Below, in pieces: positions 37,177 through 45,400 of a stretch of DNA of 64,000 nt (position 1 is its first letter; every line of letters begins with the position of its first letter). The notes beneath the pieces are model-generated. The model did no database searches, was not told where the DNA came from, and worked only from the letters and a program-made list of their open reading frames with translations. A program made the translations under genes and the position numbers. The stretch is from Bacillus dicomae (GTDB lineage: Bacteria; Bacillota; Bacilli; Bacillales; Bacillaceae_G). The stretch is from NCBI RefSeq assembly GCF_006494425.1, contig NZ_VHIV01000001.1, positions 124,001 through 188,000 on the forward strand. The letters run 5' to 3'.

Positions 37177-38553
37177 TTCTATTTCTAAATCAACAATTAA
37201 GTAAGCAAGTATCACAACAAAGAAAATACTAACGGCTGGTGCTGTTAATACGTGACCAGACATAAAGCCAATACCGAGCGATAGGACGAGTGTGCTAGCT
37301 AGTAGCATATGTTTTACGCTAAATAGTTTCTGGAAGTTTGTGATGATGCGAATGAATATTTTTATACCGAAATAAAGAAGCGGCAGTAAGTACATAAGGA
37401 AGCCGACAATTCCGAATGCAAAGAATAGGTCGTAGAAATCCATTTCGACTAACTTCATTTTCGTTGTATAGTTACCAGCGTATCCCATTCCAAATAGTTT
37501 TTGAGATAGTGGTGCTTCTTTATAGTATTGTTTATATACTTTTAAAAATTTGTCACGATCACTGTAAATTAAGCTTTTCATTTCAGAGTCTGTTAGTTCG
37601 CCTTGCTTATGTTCTTCTTCTTTAATTACTTTTCCTTCTTCTCGGTCTTTTTCTTCTTGTACTGATTTTTTGTATTCATACATTTGTAGGTGGATACTCA
37701 TATTTTTCGCGATAGGCGTGTGCGGTGTAAGGACGAGTAACCCTCCTAATACGACAGCCGCAACTACTGTGTTTACAAGATGTATGAATCCTTTTCCTTC
37801 TTTTTTACGGTTCATCATATATTGAATGAATGAGAATAAAAGTGCTACGCCAAGTGTAGCAACAATTGCACCATATCCTACTTTCGTTCCGACCATAATA
37901 CTTGCATACATCGCGAGCACAGTTGGAATCCAGTAATAAAATTTCGAGAAAGACGTTGTTTTATGAACTGAATATAAGACAACGATTGGGAACATAATTG
38001 CAAAAATAGCACTTAAATCATTCCCCGCAAAGAACCAGCCTCTTGAACCGATCTTTGAGTGCGGATAGCTTTGGAAATCTGTACCCGTTACCATCGCCGC
38101 AATGAGTGAAATACTCAAAATTAACGTTGCGTATAAGAAATAGGTAATGATTTTATGAAATACATAGTCGTTATTTTTTAATTCTTTTAGTGCAATAATA
38201 TATCCAAACAGTAGTACAATCGGATATACACTTTTCAAAATAAATTTCACTTCTTCTCCAAATGAAACTGGAGATTTGACCATTAAATTATTCACAAGGC
38301 CGATTGCGAGTACGATGCCAAAGAGACATAAATAGAGAATATATTTTTTCGCGCCTTGTTGTTTATGATGAAGAAATAGATAACCTAATGCAAGAAGCAT
38401 AAAGGCGAAACGGACTACGATTCCGACTGTTGCGCTCATGTGCAATACATAGATTGAAAAAGACGTTAATAAATCTAAAATTGGTTGAAACACAATGAAT
38501 AGCAGTAGGAAATGCGGGAAGTAGTTATCCGTCTGTTTTAACTTAGTAACCAT
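37174..38553 (-). CDS. O-antigen ligase/polymerase-like membrane protein
   Basis: About 459 residues with 10-11 membrane segments. A long soluble, Glu/Lys-rich loop (about residues 290-345) lies between segments, a layout typical of Wzy/WaaL-type O-antigen polymerases and ligases. Position beside wall-polysaccharide modification genes suggests polymerising or ligating a surface glycan, possibly the secondary wall polysaccharide. This is inference. The longest frame starts at 38574, where AAAGGA touches the ATG. GGAGGAACAT before ATG 38553 makes that the better start. Confidence 0.7.
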   Translation of the reverse strand: MVTKLKQTDNYFPHFLLLFIVFQPILDLLTSFSIYVLHMSATVGIVVRFAFMLLALGYLFLHHKQQGAKKYILYLCLFGIVLAIGLVNNLMVKSPVSFGEEVKFILKSVYPIVLLFGYIIALKELKNNDYVFHKIITYFLYATLILSISLIAAMVTGTDFQSYPHSKIGSRGWFFAGNDLSAIFAIMFPIVVLYSVHKTTSFSKFYYWIPTVLAMYASIMVGTKVGYGAIVATLGVALLFSFIQYMMNRKKEGKGFIHLVNTVVAAVVLGGLLVLTPHTPIAKNMSIHLQMYEYKKSVQEEKDREEGKVIKEEEHKQGELTDSEMKSLIYSDRDKFLKVYKQYYKEAPLSQKLFGMGYAGNYTTKMKLVEMDFYDLFFAFGIVGFLMYLLPLLYFGIKIFIRIITNFQKLFSVKHMLLASTLVLSLGIGFMSGHVLTAPAVSIFFVVILAYLIVDLEIE

Positions 38554-38680
38554 ATGTTCCTCCATTTTTTTCATTCCTTTATTTCAGCACCCCTTTATTA
38601 AGTAGGAAGGGGAATGAATTTCTATATTTGATTTTTATATCAGACTTAAGAATACACCATTTCATTGTAATGGTAAATAG

Positions 38681-38845
38681 ATGAAGAGAGGTGATAAACC
38701 GACTTTAATTTCTATATTTTTCAACGGAATTGTATGTTTTATACAAGGTTATATACAAATTACGAGATTATTAGACAGAAAATTAAGAAAAAAGAAGGAT
38801 TTTTCACCTTCTTTCTATAATTATATAAGTATAATCTTTATGTAG
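38681..38845 (+). CDS. Doubtful small ORF upstream of the enoyl-CoA hydratase
   Basis: A 54-codon frame whose reading looks protein-like: a hydrophobic stretch LISIFFNGIVCFIQGY followed by RLLDRKLRKKK. The ATG has no ribosome site upstream. A good site (GAGAGGTGAT, 38686-38695) lies inside the frame, with no ATG, GTG or TTG after it. It may be a decayed gene, a gene with a non-standard ATT start, or chance. Confidence 0.25.
   Translation: MKRGDKPTLISIFFNGIVCFIQGYIQITRLLDRKLRKKKDFSPSFYNYISIIFM
38791..38814 (-). terminator. Terminator-like hairpin facing the minus strand
   Basis: AAAGAAGG and CCTTCTTT arms. On the minus strand they are followed by TTTTTTCTTAATT. No minus-strand gene ends here. 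It lies 50 bases before the enoyl-CoA hydratase start. Confidence 0.4.
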
Positions 38846-38863
38846 AAAAGAGGGGTATATATA

Positions 38864-39652
38864 ATGGAAGTAACAAGTAAAACAGAATCTGTCATTGTGA
38901 AATATGAAGGGCGCGTCGCAACAGTTATGGTCAATCGCCCAGAAGTGTTAAATGCATTAGATGAGCCAACGTTAAAAGAGTTATTACAAAAGCTGAAAGA
39001 AGTAGCGGAGAGTTCTGCGCATATTGTAGTGTTATGCGGGAACGGCCGCGGTTTTTCTGCGGGTGGAGATATTAAATCGATGCTTTCAAGTAATGATGAA
39101 AGCAAGTTTGATGGTATTATGAATACCATTTCTGAAGTCGTTGTCACTTTATACACGATGCCAAAGCTTGTTATTAGTGCTATTCATGGACCAACTGCTG
39201 GTCTTGGATTAAGTATTGCACTAACAGCTGACTATGTGATGGCAGATATATCATCAATTATTGCGATGAACTTTATTGGAATCGCTTTAATTCCAGATGG
39301 TGGCGGCCATTTCTTCCTTCAAAAGCGCGTCGGTGAAAATATGACGAAGCAAATTATTTGGGAAGGAAAGAAATTATCAGCAACAGAAGCGCTTGAAATT
39401 GGTTTAATTGATGAAGTAATCGGCGAGGATTTCCAAACGGCTGTGAAGCAAAAAATTAGTGAATGGTCACAAAAGCCGATCAAAGCGATGATTCAAACGA
39501 AACAAATTTTATGTGAAGTAAACCGTTCTAATTTAGAACAAACGTTGCAACTTGAAAAACGCGGTCAATATGCAATGAGACAAACAGCGGATCATAAAGA
39601 AGGCATTGCTGCATTTTTAGAAAAGCGTTTGCCAGCATTTAAAGGAGAATAA
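38864..39652 (+). CDS. Enoyl-CoA hydratase/isomerase family protein
   Basis: Crotonase-fold protein of 262 residues. The oxyanion-hole sequence is in CGNGRGFSAGGDIKSM near residue 65, and ISAIHGPTAGLGLSIALTADYVMAD is the second conserved block. The acid/base Glu expected in hydratases near residue 115 is not evident, so isomerase or another crotonase activity is possible. B. subtilis YhaR is a likely relative. ATG follows AAAAGAGGGGTATATATA. It is a monocistronic unit with a strong terminator. Confidence 0.85.
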   Translation: MEVTSKTESVIVKYEGRVATVMVNRPEVLNALDEPTLKELLQKLKEVAESSAHIVVLCGNGRGFSAGGDIKSMLSSNDESKFDGIMNTISEVVVTLYTMPKLVISAIHGPTAGLGLSIALTADYVMADISSIIAMNFIGIALIPDGGGHFFLQKRVGENMTKQIIWEGKKLSATEALEIGLIDEVIGEDFQTAVKQKISEWSQKPIKAMIQTKQILCEVNRSNLEQTLQLEKRGQYAMRQTADHKEGIAAFLEKRLPAFKGE

Positions 39653-39710
39653 AGTGAAATTTTAATTAATGGTAGTTTTACTGCCGGTTAATTTAGTATA
39701 AAGGGGAGAA

Positions 39711-39752
39711 AGTGCTAACACATTTTAGTATAATTGTGTTAGCACTTTTTTT
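39711..39752 (+). terminator. Terminator of the enoyl-CoA hydratase gene
   Basis: AGTGCTAACACA and TGTGTTAGCACT, a perfect 12-bp stem, then seven T. The ribosome site of the next gene (AAGGAG) begins right after the T-run. Confidence 0.9.
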
Positions 39753-39764
39753 AAGGAGTAATGA

Positions 39765-40085
39765 ATGAAAAAAATTATAGGCATTATTGGTATAATTTTG
39801 TTTGTATATTATGCTTTGCATAGTACACCGTCTATGGCGGTGCGAACTGCTTTGTTTTTTGAAGGACATCCAAGCGTTGCGTTTTCTGACGGGGTGACGA
39901 AAGAAACAGATGTGAAAAAAGAAGCAATTCCAACTGAGTACCAAACTTTATATGGCCAGGAAGAAGAAGGATCAGAGCACTATTTCTTTCCGCACGTAAG
40001 AGCAAAAGGATCAGGAATTGATATGATTAGTGCATGTGTGACGAAGAAATTGTTTTTCTATAAAGCAGAGCTCGGATGTTATTAA
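39765..40085 (+). CDS. Small exported or membrane-anchored protein, unknown
   Basis: A protein of 106 residues that I do not recognise. It has a basic start and one hydrophobic segment (about 4-20), which may be an uncleaved anchor or a signal peptide, then an acidic, aromatic-containing soluble part with two Cys (CVTKK and the penultimate GCY) that could form a disulfide. AAGGAG lies seven bases before the ATG. The gene sits directly after a strong terminator and just ahead of the MazG-like gene, with which it may be co-transcribed. Confidence 0.65.
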   Translation: MKKIIGIIGIILFVYYALHSTPSMAVRTALFFEGHPSVAFSDGVTKETDVKKEAIPTEYQTLYGQEEEGSEHYFFPHVRAKGSGIDMISACVTKKLFFYKAELGCY

Positions 40086-40102
40086 ACATAGGGGGATGAA
40101 TG

Positions 40103-40429
40103 ATGTCAGCATATAACAAGTTAGTAAGAGATCGTGTTCCAGAGAAGATTTTAATGTCTGGAAAAACATATACAGCACAAAAATTAACAGGACAAGCATA
40201 CATACAAGCTTTAGCGAAAATTGGAACAGAAGAAATTCGTGAATTTGCTTCTATGAAAGAGCGTGAACATGCGCTTGATTCTCTTGCGGATGCACTGGAA
40301 GTAATCATTTCATTAGCGCGTGCAGAAGGTGCAACAATTGAAGATGTAGAACGCCTTCGTAAGCAAAAAGAAATAGAGCGCGGTGGGTTTGAAAGAGGCA
40401 TTTATTTATTAGATGTTTCAGAAGAATAG
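40103..40429 (+). CDS. MazG-like / phosphoribosyl-ATP pyrophosphohydrolase-like protein
   Basis: A 108-residue all-alpha nucleotide pyrophosphohydrolase. It starts with YNKLVRDRVPEKI, a signature of this small MazG-like group. The metal-binding pattern EEIREF..EREHALDSLADALEVI supplies the ExxE..D residues. It probably hydrolyses non-canonical or unneeded NTPs (house-cleaning), and the exact substrate is unknown. GGGGG at 40091-40095 favours the second of two adjacent ATGs (40103) over 40100. Confidence 0.85.
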   Translation: MSAYNKLVRDRVPEKILMSGKTYTAQKLTGQAYIQALAKIGTEEIREFASMKEREHALDSLADALEVIISLARAEGATIEDVERLRKQKEIERGGFERGIYLLDVSEE

Positions 40430-40440
40430 TTTTATAGGGA

Positions 40441-40476
40441 AAGCATAGTGTTAGTGAGTAACACTGTGCTTTTTTG
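40441..40476. terminator. Bidirectional terminator, MazG-like gene / small membrane gene
   Basis: AAGCATAGTGTTA and TAACACTGTGCTT arms and a T-run. The stop codon of the convergent 59-residue gene lies in the hairpin. Confidence 0.8.
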
Positions 40477-40630
40477 TTGCAAATAAACTAATAATGAAGA
40501 AGATAGCTGTTAATACCCAGCCAATTGTAATAGAAGTAGTAGTATGAACTGCATAAGAAACTTGTAAACAAAATAATGATGCTAAAAACCAAGTGAGTGC
40601 AATGTGTGCATGTTTTTTGGATATATTCAT
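40451..40630 (-). CDS. Small membrane protein, 59 residues
   Basis: Short gene with a clear AAAAGGAG ribosome site nine bases before the ATG on the minus strand. The product has a basic, His-containing start (MNISKKHAHI), two hydrophobic segments (about 11-27 and 33-51) separated by a Thr/Ser turn, and a positively charged tail. That fits a two-segment hairpin in the membrane. I know no function. It ends inside the terminator shared with the MazG-like gene, so it is a complete small transcription unit. Confidence 0.75.
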   Translation of the reverse strand: MNISKKHAHIALTWFLASLFCLQVSYAVHTTTSITIGWVLTAIFFIISLFATKKHSVTH

Positions 40631-40756
40631 ATTTTATAACTCCTTTTATATACTAAAGTGAATTTTACTATAATTTAGAAAATTAAGCTATATGAGTAGA
40701 GGATTTATAGTAAATTCGGTATACTAAATAATAGAAAAAATGAGGAGGAAACGACA

Positions 40757-41806
40757 ATGGCACATCATGCGAAAGAAACGATGGAACTTATTAAGGAGCT
40801 TGTCTCTATTCCAAGTCCGTCTGGAAATACAGAGAAAATCATTCGATTTATTGAAAACTATGTAAGTGAGTGGAATGTAGAAACGAAGCGTAACAATAAA
40901 GGCGCTCTTATTTTAACGGTAAAAGGGAAAGATGATGCACAGCATCGTTTATTAACAGCACACGTTGATACGTTAGGTGCGATGGTAAAAGAAATTAAGC
41001 CTGACGGTCGTCTCAGTCTTTCTATGATTGGTGGATTTCGTTGGAACTCTGTAGAAGGAGAATATTGTGAAATTGAAACATCAAGTGGCAAGACGTATAC
41101 AGGAACGATTTTAATGCATCAAACATCTGTGCATGTATATAAAGATGCAGGTGAAGCGAAACGTGATGAGAAAAATATTGAAGTTCGTATTGATGAGCGC
41201 GTATTTTCAGCTGATGAAGTACGTGAATTAGGAATTGAAGTAGGAGACTTCGTTTCATTTGATCCACGCGTTCAAATTACAGAGAGTGGATACATAAAAT
41301 CACGTCATTTAGATGACAAAGTAAGTGTTGCGATTCTATTAAAATTAATTAAGAGATTACAAGATGAAAACGTAACATTACCATATACGACTCATTTCTT
41401 AATTTCTAACAATGAAGAGATTGGATACGGTGGTAACTCTAACATTCCAGAAGAAACGGTTGAATATTTAGCGGTTGATATGGGAGCGCTAGGTGATGGA
41501 CAAGCATCTGACGAGTATACAGTATCTATTTGTGCAAAAGACTCTAGTGGTCCGTACCATTATGCACTACGTAAACATTTAGTAGAGCTTGCGAAAACGA
41601 ACAATATTGAATATAAAGTAGACATTTATCCTTACTATGGATCGGATGCGTCAGCTGCGATTCGCGCTGGATTTGATGTGAAACATGCATTAATTGGAGC
41701 GGGTATTGATTCTTCTCATGCATTTGAGCGTACACATGAAAGTTCGATTGCACATACAGAAGCACTTGTTTATGCATATGTATTATCAGAAATGATTGCG
41801 GAATAA
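40757..41806 (+). CDS. M42-family metallopeptidase (glutamyl/aminopeptidase-like)
   Basis: Two-metal cytosolic aminopeptidase, 349 residues, of the M42 (FrvX/YsdC) family. Visible metal and catalytic elements are AHVDTLG near residue 75, the bridging Asp in KSRHLDDKVSVA, the Glu pair ISNNEEIGYGG, and VDMGALGDG. A C-terminal His appears in IDSSHAFERTHESS. It likely trims N-terminal residues from peptides. ATG follows GAGGAGGAAACGACA. Monocistronic with its own terminator. Confidence 0.9.
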   Translation: MAHHAKETMELIKELVSIPSPSGNTEKIIRFIENYVSEWNVETKRNNKGALILTVKGKDDAQHRLLTAHVDTLGAMVKEIKPDGRLSLSMIGGFRWNSVEGEYCEIETSSGKTYTGTILMHQTSVHVYKDAGEAKRDEKNIEVRIDERVFSADEVRELGIEVGDFVSFDPRVQITESGYIKSRHLDDKVSVAILLKLIKRLQDENVTLPYTTHFLISNNEEIGYGGNSNIPEETVEYLAVDMGALGDGQASDEYTVSICAKDSSGPYHYALRKHLVELAKTNNIEYKVDIYPYYGSDASAAIRAGFDVKHALIGAGIDSSHAFERTHESSIAHTEALVYAYVLSEMIAE

Positions 41807-41813
41807 GAAAAGA

Positions 41814-41844
41814 AATAGGCTGCCAAAGGTAGCCTATTTTTTTG
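41814..41844 (+). terminator. Terminator of the M42 peptidase gene
   Basis: AAATAGGCTGCC and GGTAGCCTATTT around a 3-base loop, then a T-run. Confidence 0.85.
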
Positions 41845-42043
41845 CAGAGAAATCGACTTTATTTAACAAAAAGTAAAATAATTGTATTTTATTTTACAAT
41901 ATTAAGAAAGTAGGTTTACTACATAATTCGAGTATTATAAAATAATAGAGGCGCACTAATTTTTTTTGTTCGGGTTTAATTTAATTTGCATATTAAGATT
42001 ACGCGTTATTAAATAATGATTGTTGAGAGGAGTATTATTTTTT

Positions 42044-43633
42044 ATGAAGTGTCGTGCAATCGCGGCAGGTATTTTAGCCGCAAGTTTATTATCGTCTCCA
42101 GTAAGTAGTTTCGCAGCAGCGAAGAAGTTTTCGGATGTTCCTACATGGGCACAAGAATCAGTTGATTATTTAGTAGGAAAAAAAGCGCTTGATGGAAAGC
42201 CAGATGGAACGTTTTCTCCATCTGAAGCAGTAGATAGAGGGTCAGCTGCAAAAATTTTGGCAGTCGTTCTTGGTTTACCAATTGATCCAAAAGCAAAGCC
42301 ATCTTTTAAAGATGCACAAAGCCATTGGGCAGCTCCGTACATTGCTGCAGTGGAAAAAGCAGGTGTAATTAGTGGAGATGGTACTGGTAATTTCAGTCCA
42401 TTCAGCAAAATTAACCGTGCATCTATGGCATCTATGTTAGTACAAGCATACTCATTAGATAAGAAAATAATTGGAGAACTTCCAACACAGTTTAAAGATT
42501 TGGAACCTCATTGGGGTAAAAAGCAAGCTAATATTTTAGTAGCATTAGAGATTTCTAAAGGTACGGAAAATGGCTGGAAGCCTGAAGGAACTGTAACTCG
42601 TGCAGAAGCAGCGCAGTTTATTGCGATGGCTGATCAAAATAAAACAAATACATCAAAAAGAATGTATATGAACAGAAACTTTATTACATATCATCAACCA
42701 TCATTATCTTCTGGCATTACTGACGTTCAACATAAGCCACAAATGGTTGAAGTGACAGAACAAAGAGCAGACGGCTGGTTGAAAATTGTAACAAGTAAAG
42801 GTGAGAAGTGGACACCTCTAACAGAAAAAACAGAAACGATTAATGAAGGATTTACTACTTATGAAACAGCTTCACATAGTTCTAAAGTGCTAGGTACATA
42901 TAATGCACAAACAGTAACGGTTATGGAAGAGAGCGGAAGTTGGATTCGTATCCGCGTAGGCGCTGGTTTCCAGTGGGTTGATAAAAATCAATTAAACCCA
43001 GTAAAACAAGAGAATTTCTTAGAAGGTAAAGCAATTATTATTGATCCAGGTCACGGTGGAATCGACTCGGGTAATGTTGGCTATTACGAGAAAGAAAGTA
43101 AAACTGTATTAGATGTATCATTACGATTAAAGAACATATTTGAGCAAAAGGCACCATTTACTGTGATGTTCACTCGTACAGATGATACACGCCCAGGAGT
43201 AGACTCAACAGATTCATTGAAAAAACGAGTAGAGTTTGCTCAAAAAAATAATGGAGATATTTTTGTAAGTATTCATGCCAATGGTTCTGAAAAGAAAAAT
43301 GGACAAGGTACAGAAACATTATATTATAATTCAGCAAGAGCAAAAGTAACGAATCCGCATGTAGAAGACAGTAAGTTATTAGCACAAAAAATTCAAACCC
43401 GTCTTGTAGCAGCACTTGGAACAAAAGATCGTGGTGCGAAACATCAGGACTTATATGTAACTAGAGAAAATACAATGCCAGCTGTATTAACAGAATTAGC
43501 ATTTGTAGATAATAAAAGTGATGCAGATAAAATTGCTACACCAAAACAGAGACAAGCTGCAGCAGAAGCAATTTATCAAGGTATTTTAGACTATTACGAA
43601 GCAAAGGGTAATAGCGTATCTTCTTTCCGTTAA
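42044..43633 (+). CDS. S-layer-anchored N-acetylmuramoyl-L-alanine amidase (SLH + SH3 + Amidase_3)
   Basis: Secreted wall hydrolase of 529 residues. A signal peptide (about 1-25, ending SSFAAA) is followed by three N-terminal SLH domains (about 26-200; VDRGSAAKI, INRASMASM, VTRAEAAQF), an SH3-like region (about 210-325), and an Amidase_3 domain (about 332-520). Zinc and catalytic residues show in IIDPGHGGIDSG, SIHANG and LTELAFVDN. SLH order is opposite to the amidase at 10.5 kb. The frame opens at TTG 42020, but GAGAGGAG at 42025-42032 and the Met-Lys signal start favour ATG 42044. Confidence 0.92.
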   Translation: MKCRAIAAGILAASLLSSPVSSFAAAKKFSDVPTWAQESVDYLVGKKALDGKPDGTFSPSEAVDRGSAAKILAVVLGLPIDPKAKPSFKDAQSHWAAPYIAAVEKAGVISGDGTGNFSPFSKINRASMASMLVQAYSLDKKIIGELPTQFKDLEPHWGKKQANILVALEISKGTENGWKPEGTVTRAEAAQFIAMADQNKTNTSKRMYMNRNFITYHQPSLSSGITDVQHKPQMVEVTEQRADGWLKIVTSKGEKWTPLTEKTETINEGFTTYETASHSSKVLGTYNAQTVTVMEESGSWIRIRVGAGFQWVDKNQLNPVKQENFLEGKAIIIDPGHGGIDSGNVGYYEKESKTVLDVSLRLKNIFEQKAPFTVMFTRTDDTRPGVDSTDSLKKRVEFAQKNNGDIFVSIHANGSEKKNGQGTETLYYNSARAKVTNPHVEDSKLLAQKIQTRLVAALGTKDRGAKHQDLYVTRENTMPAVLTELAFVDNKSDADKIATPKQRQAAAEAIYQGILDYYEAKGNSVSSFR

Positions 43634-43640
43634 TAAATAA

Positions 43641-43669
43641 AAAGAGATTGCCGATTGGCAGTCTCTTTT
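43641..43669 (+). terminator. Terminator of the SLH/Amidase_3 gene
   Basis: AAAGAGATTGCC and GGCAGTCTCTTT with a 4-base loop and a short T-rich tail. Confidence 0.8.
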
Positions 43670-43783
43670 ATTTATTAACGTTTCTCTTTATTTCCGGCAT
43701 GTGATATCATTTAATTTTACGTAAAAAACATATTCGAATAATTGTAATCATAATAATTTTAAACGATAGAGGATGATAATAGA

Positions 43784-44737
43784 TTGAATAATCATAGTAA
43801 AACACCTGCATGTATATATACGTATGCATTTCGTGAGGAGGAGCGTGCTTTATGTTATTTGGAAATGCGCTCGTTCTTTGGAATGGAGTCTCACGTTAAC
43901 ATTTTGAAAAGTGATGTCAAAATTGAACCGAGTAGAAGTGCTTTTATTAAAGAGCGCGTTGAGGTTATGTATGAAGGAGACGACTTAGAAAGTATTCTAA
44001 AACAAGTGGAACAAATTGATTTGGCGGGGGCGTCGTTTAAAGTTATTTTCGTTAAAATCAATGACCTCGTTGGAGAAAATAAAATCGAATATGGAGAAAG
44101 ACGTCTTATTGAACGAGACCTCGGCATGCATATTGAAGGAGAAGCGGATGTTCGTAATCCAGAGCGTGTATTCGGGATTGTTCCTCTTGGAGGACGTTGG
44201 TACTTCGGACACTATGTAGAAAGTGAGCCAGTTTGGTATCATCACATAAAAAAACCGCATAGTTATTCGACATCTCTTAGTACACGTGTTGCGAGATCAG
44301 TTGCAAATATCGCTGTACCAAATCCAGATGGAGTACGAGCAATTGACCCGTGCTGCGGCATTGGAACAGTAGTAGTAGAAGCACTTTCTATGGGGATTAA
44401 CATCGTTGGTAGAGATATAAATCCACTTGTAGTGCTTGGAACGAGAAAAAACATCGCACATTTCGGGTTTGAAGGAACAGTAACAAAAGGTCCAATCGAG
44501 GAAATTACTGAGAACTACGACGTTGCAATTATCGATATGCCATACGACTTATTTACGCACGCAACACCAGAAGATCAATTCTCGATTCTTTCAAGCGCGC
44601 GTCGCATCGCTAAAAAAGTAGTCGTTGTCACGATGGAAACGATGGACGACATGATCCATGAAGCAGGATTCGAAATTACAGATCGCTGTGTTACAAGAAA
44701 AGGATCATTTACTAGACAAATTCTTGTTTGTGAATAA
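43784..44737 (+). CDS. TrmG10-like SAM-dependent RNA methyltransferase
   Basis: Rossmann-fold methyltransferase, 317 residues. The C-terminal half has the SAM motif AIDPCCGIGTVVVEA near residue 187, followed by GRDINPLVV and the catalytic-type motif IIDMPYDLF, where N2-guanine RNA methylases normally have DPPY. The N-terminal half resembles a THUMP-like RNA-binding region. tRNA guanine methylation is the best inference. DMPY in place of DPPY is worth noting. The start is TTG 43784 after AGAGGATGATAATAGA. Own terminator. Confidence 0.75.
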   Translation: MNNHSKTPACIYTYAFREEERALCYLEMRSFFGMESHVNILKSDVKIEPSRSAFIKERVEVMYEGDDLESILKQVEQIDLAGASFKVIFVKINDLVGENKIEYGERRLIERDLGMHIEGEADVRNPERVFGIVPLGGRWYFGHYVESEPVWYHHIKKPHSYSTSLSTRVARSVANIAVPNPDGVRAIDPCCGIGTVVVEALSMGINIVGRDINPLVVLGTRKNIAHFGFEGTVTKGPIEEITENYDVAIIDMPYDLFTHATPEDQFSILSSARRIAKKVVVVTMETMDDMIHEAGFEITDRCVTRKGSFTRQILVCE

Positions 44738-44743
44738 GAAAAG

Positions 44744-44771
44744 AAGGTCACCCGTTTGGGTGACCTTTTTT
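44744..44771 (+). terminator. Terminator of the methyltransferase gene
   Basis: AAGGTCACCC and GGGTGACCTT with a 4-base loop and T-run. Confidence 0.9.
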
Positions 44772-44827
44772 TAGTTTGTATTGATGTGTGATTGATTGGT
44801 GGAATGGAGGAGTGATTTGGCGGAATT

Positions 44828-44936
44828 TGTCGGTAAGTTGATATTCCATGTCGAATCGTCGATATATTTAAAAAATCGACGATATATTGTGCTAAATCGC
44901 TGATATATTACGAGAATCGATGATATCGTTACATTA
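44828..44936. repeat. TCGATATATT-type tandem intergenic repeat, longest copy
   Basis: Head TTTGTCGGTAAGTTGATATTCC followed by four units AATCGTCGATATATT, AATCGACGATATATT, AATCGCTGATATATT and AATCGATGATATCGTT at 20-21 base spacing. It ends a few bases from the stop of the small minus-strand gene next to it. Related copies are at 8.80 and 14.04 kb. Confidence 0.8.
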
Positions 44937-44941
44937 TTATA

Positions 44942-45088
44942 TTACTGTTCTTTTAATTTCTCTTGCTGTGCAAGTAATAAATTGCGTAAGATGTGTCCGC
45001 GGTAGCTTTCTAGTTTGCGTCCTTCATGATAGCGCACACCTAATTTCTTTAATTCAGCTACGTACCAGCCTTTTGTTCCGTAATACAT
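44942..45088 (-). CDS. Small DUF2639/YflJ-like protein, 48 residues
   Basis: Too short for usual ORF thresholds. The translation contains GTKGWYVAELKKLGVRYHEGR and then KLESYRGHILRNLL, closely resembling the short YflJ/DUF2639 family of Bacillus as I remember it; function unknown. The ATG at 45088 is preceded by GAAGTGATCC, which can pair with the extended 3' end of 16S rRNA (GTGATC). The same frame stays open upstream with protein-like codons as far as a run of six C at about 45128-45133. Beyond that run another frame begins with an ATG, so a longer ancestral form disrupted by an indel is possible. Confidence 0.6.
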   Translation of the reverse strand: MYYGTKGWYVAELKKLGVRYHEGRKLESYRGHILRNLLLAQQEKLKEQ

Positions 45089-45225
45089 TGGATCACTTCG
45101 TTTTTGCTTTTGAACAGTATATGTGGTGGGGGGAGAGAATTTTCTTTTTTATTCATGAAATTCGCGAAAGTGATTATTGAATATTCTGTCTACTTGTATT
45201 ATGATTAACTTATTATCGGATGACA

Positions 45226-45400
45226 GTGATTAGCCTCTCTGCAAGCCCGGATATATGTTTTGAAAAGAAAATAGCGGAACTTCTTTCCACTTGAACTTCC
45301 TTAGCAGGAGGACGAGCCATAAGGATAGGGGCAGTAAAATTCAATGCGTTTGTATGCGTTGTTTTTCTGGCTCTTTTTATTTTTTATTTAAAGTAGGAGG
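45226..45400 (+). other. Long leader of the gabP operon with competing hairpins
   Basis: CCTTA and TAAGG around 45299-45332 can pair. The overlapping GAGCCA (about 45323) can instead pair with TGGCTC (about 45371-45376), which is followed by TTTTTATTTTTT. That is the geometry of an attenuator or riboswitch. I find no match to a riboswitch consensus that I know. Confidence 0.35.

Noticed and set aside
44828-44936. CRISPR array
   Set aside because: Repeat units are only about 15 bp with 5-7 bp between them, there are four units, and no cas genes are near.
44920-45180. 86-codon plus-strand frame before gabP
   Set aside because: It is the antisense reading of the YflJ-like small gene and of the tandem repeat. 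No ribosome site.
45226-45400. Known riboswitch class (lysine, glycine, SAM, guanidine, T-box)
   Set aside because: None of the conserved core sequences that I know for these classes could be found, so only an unnamed leader is reported.
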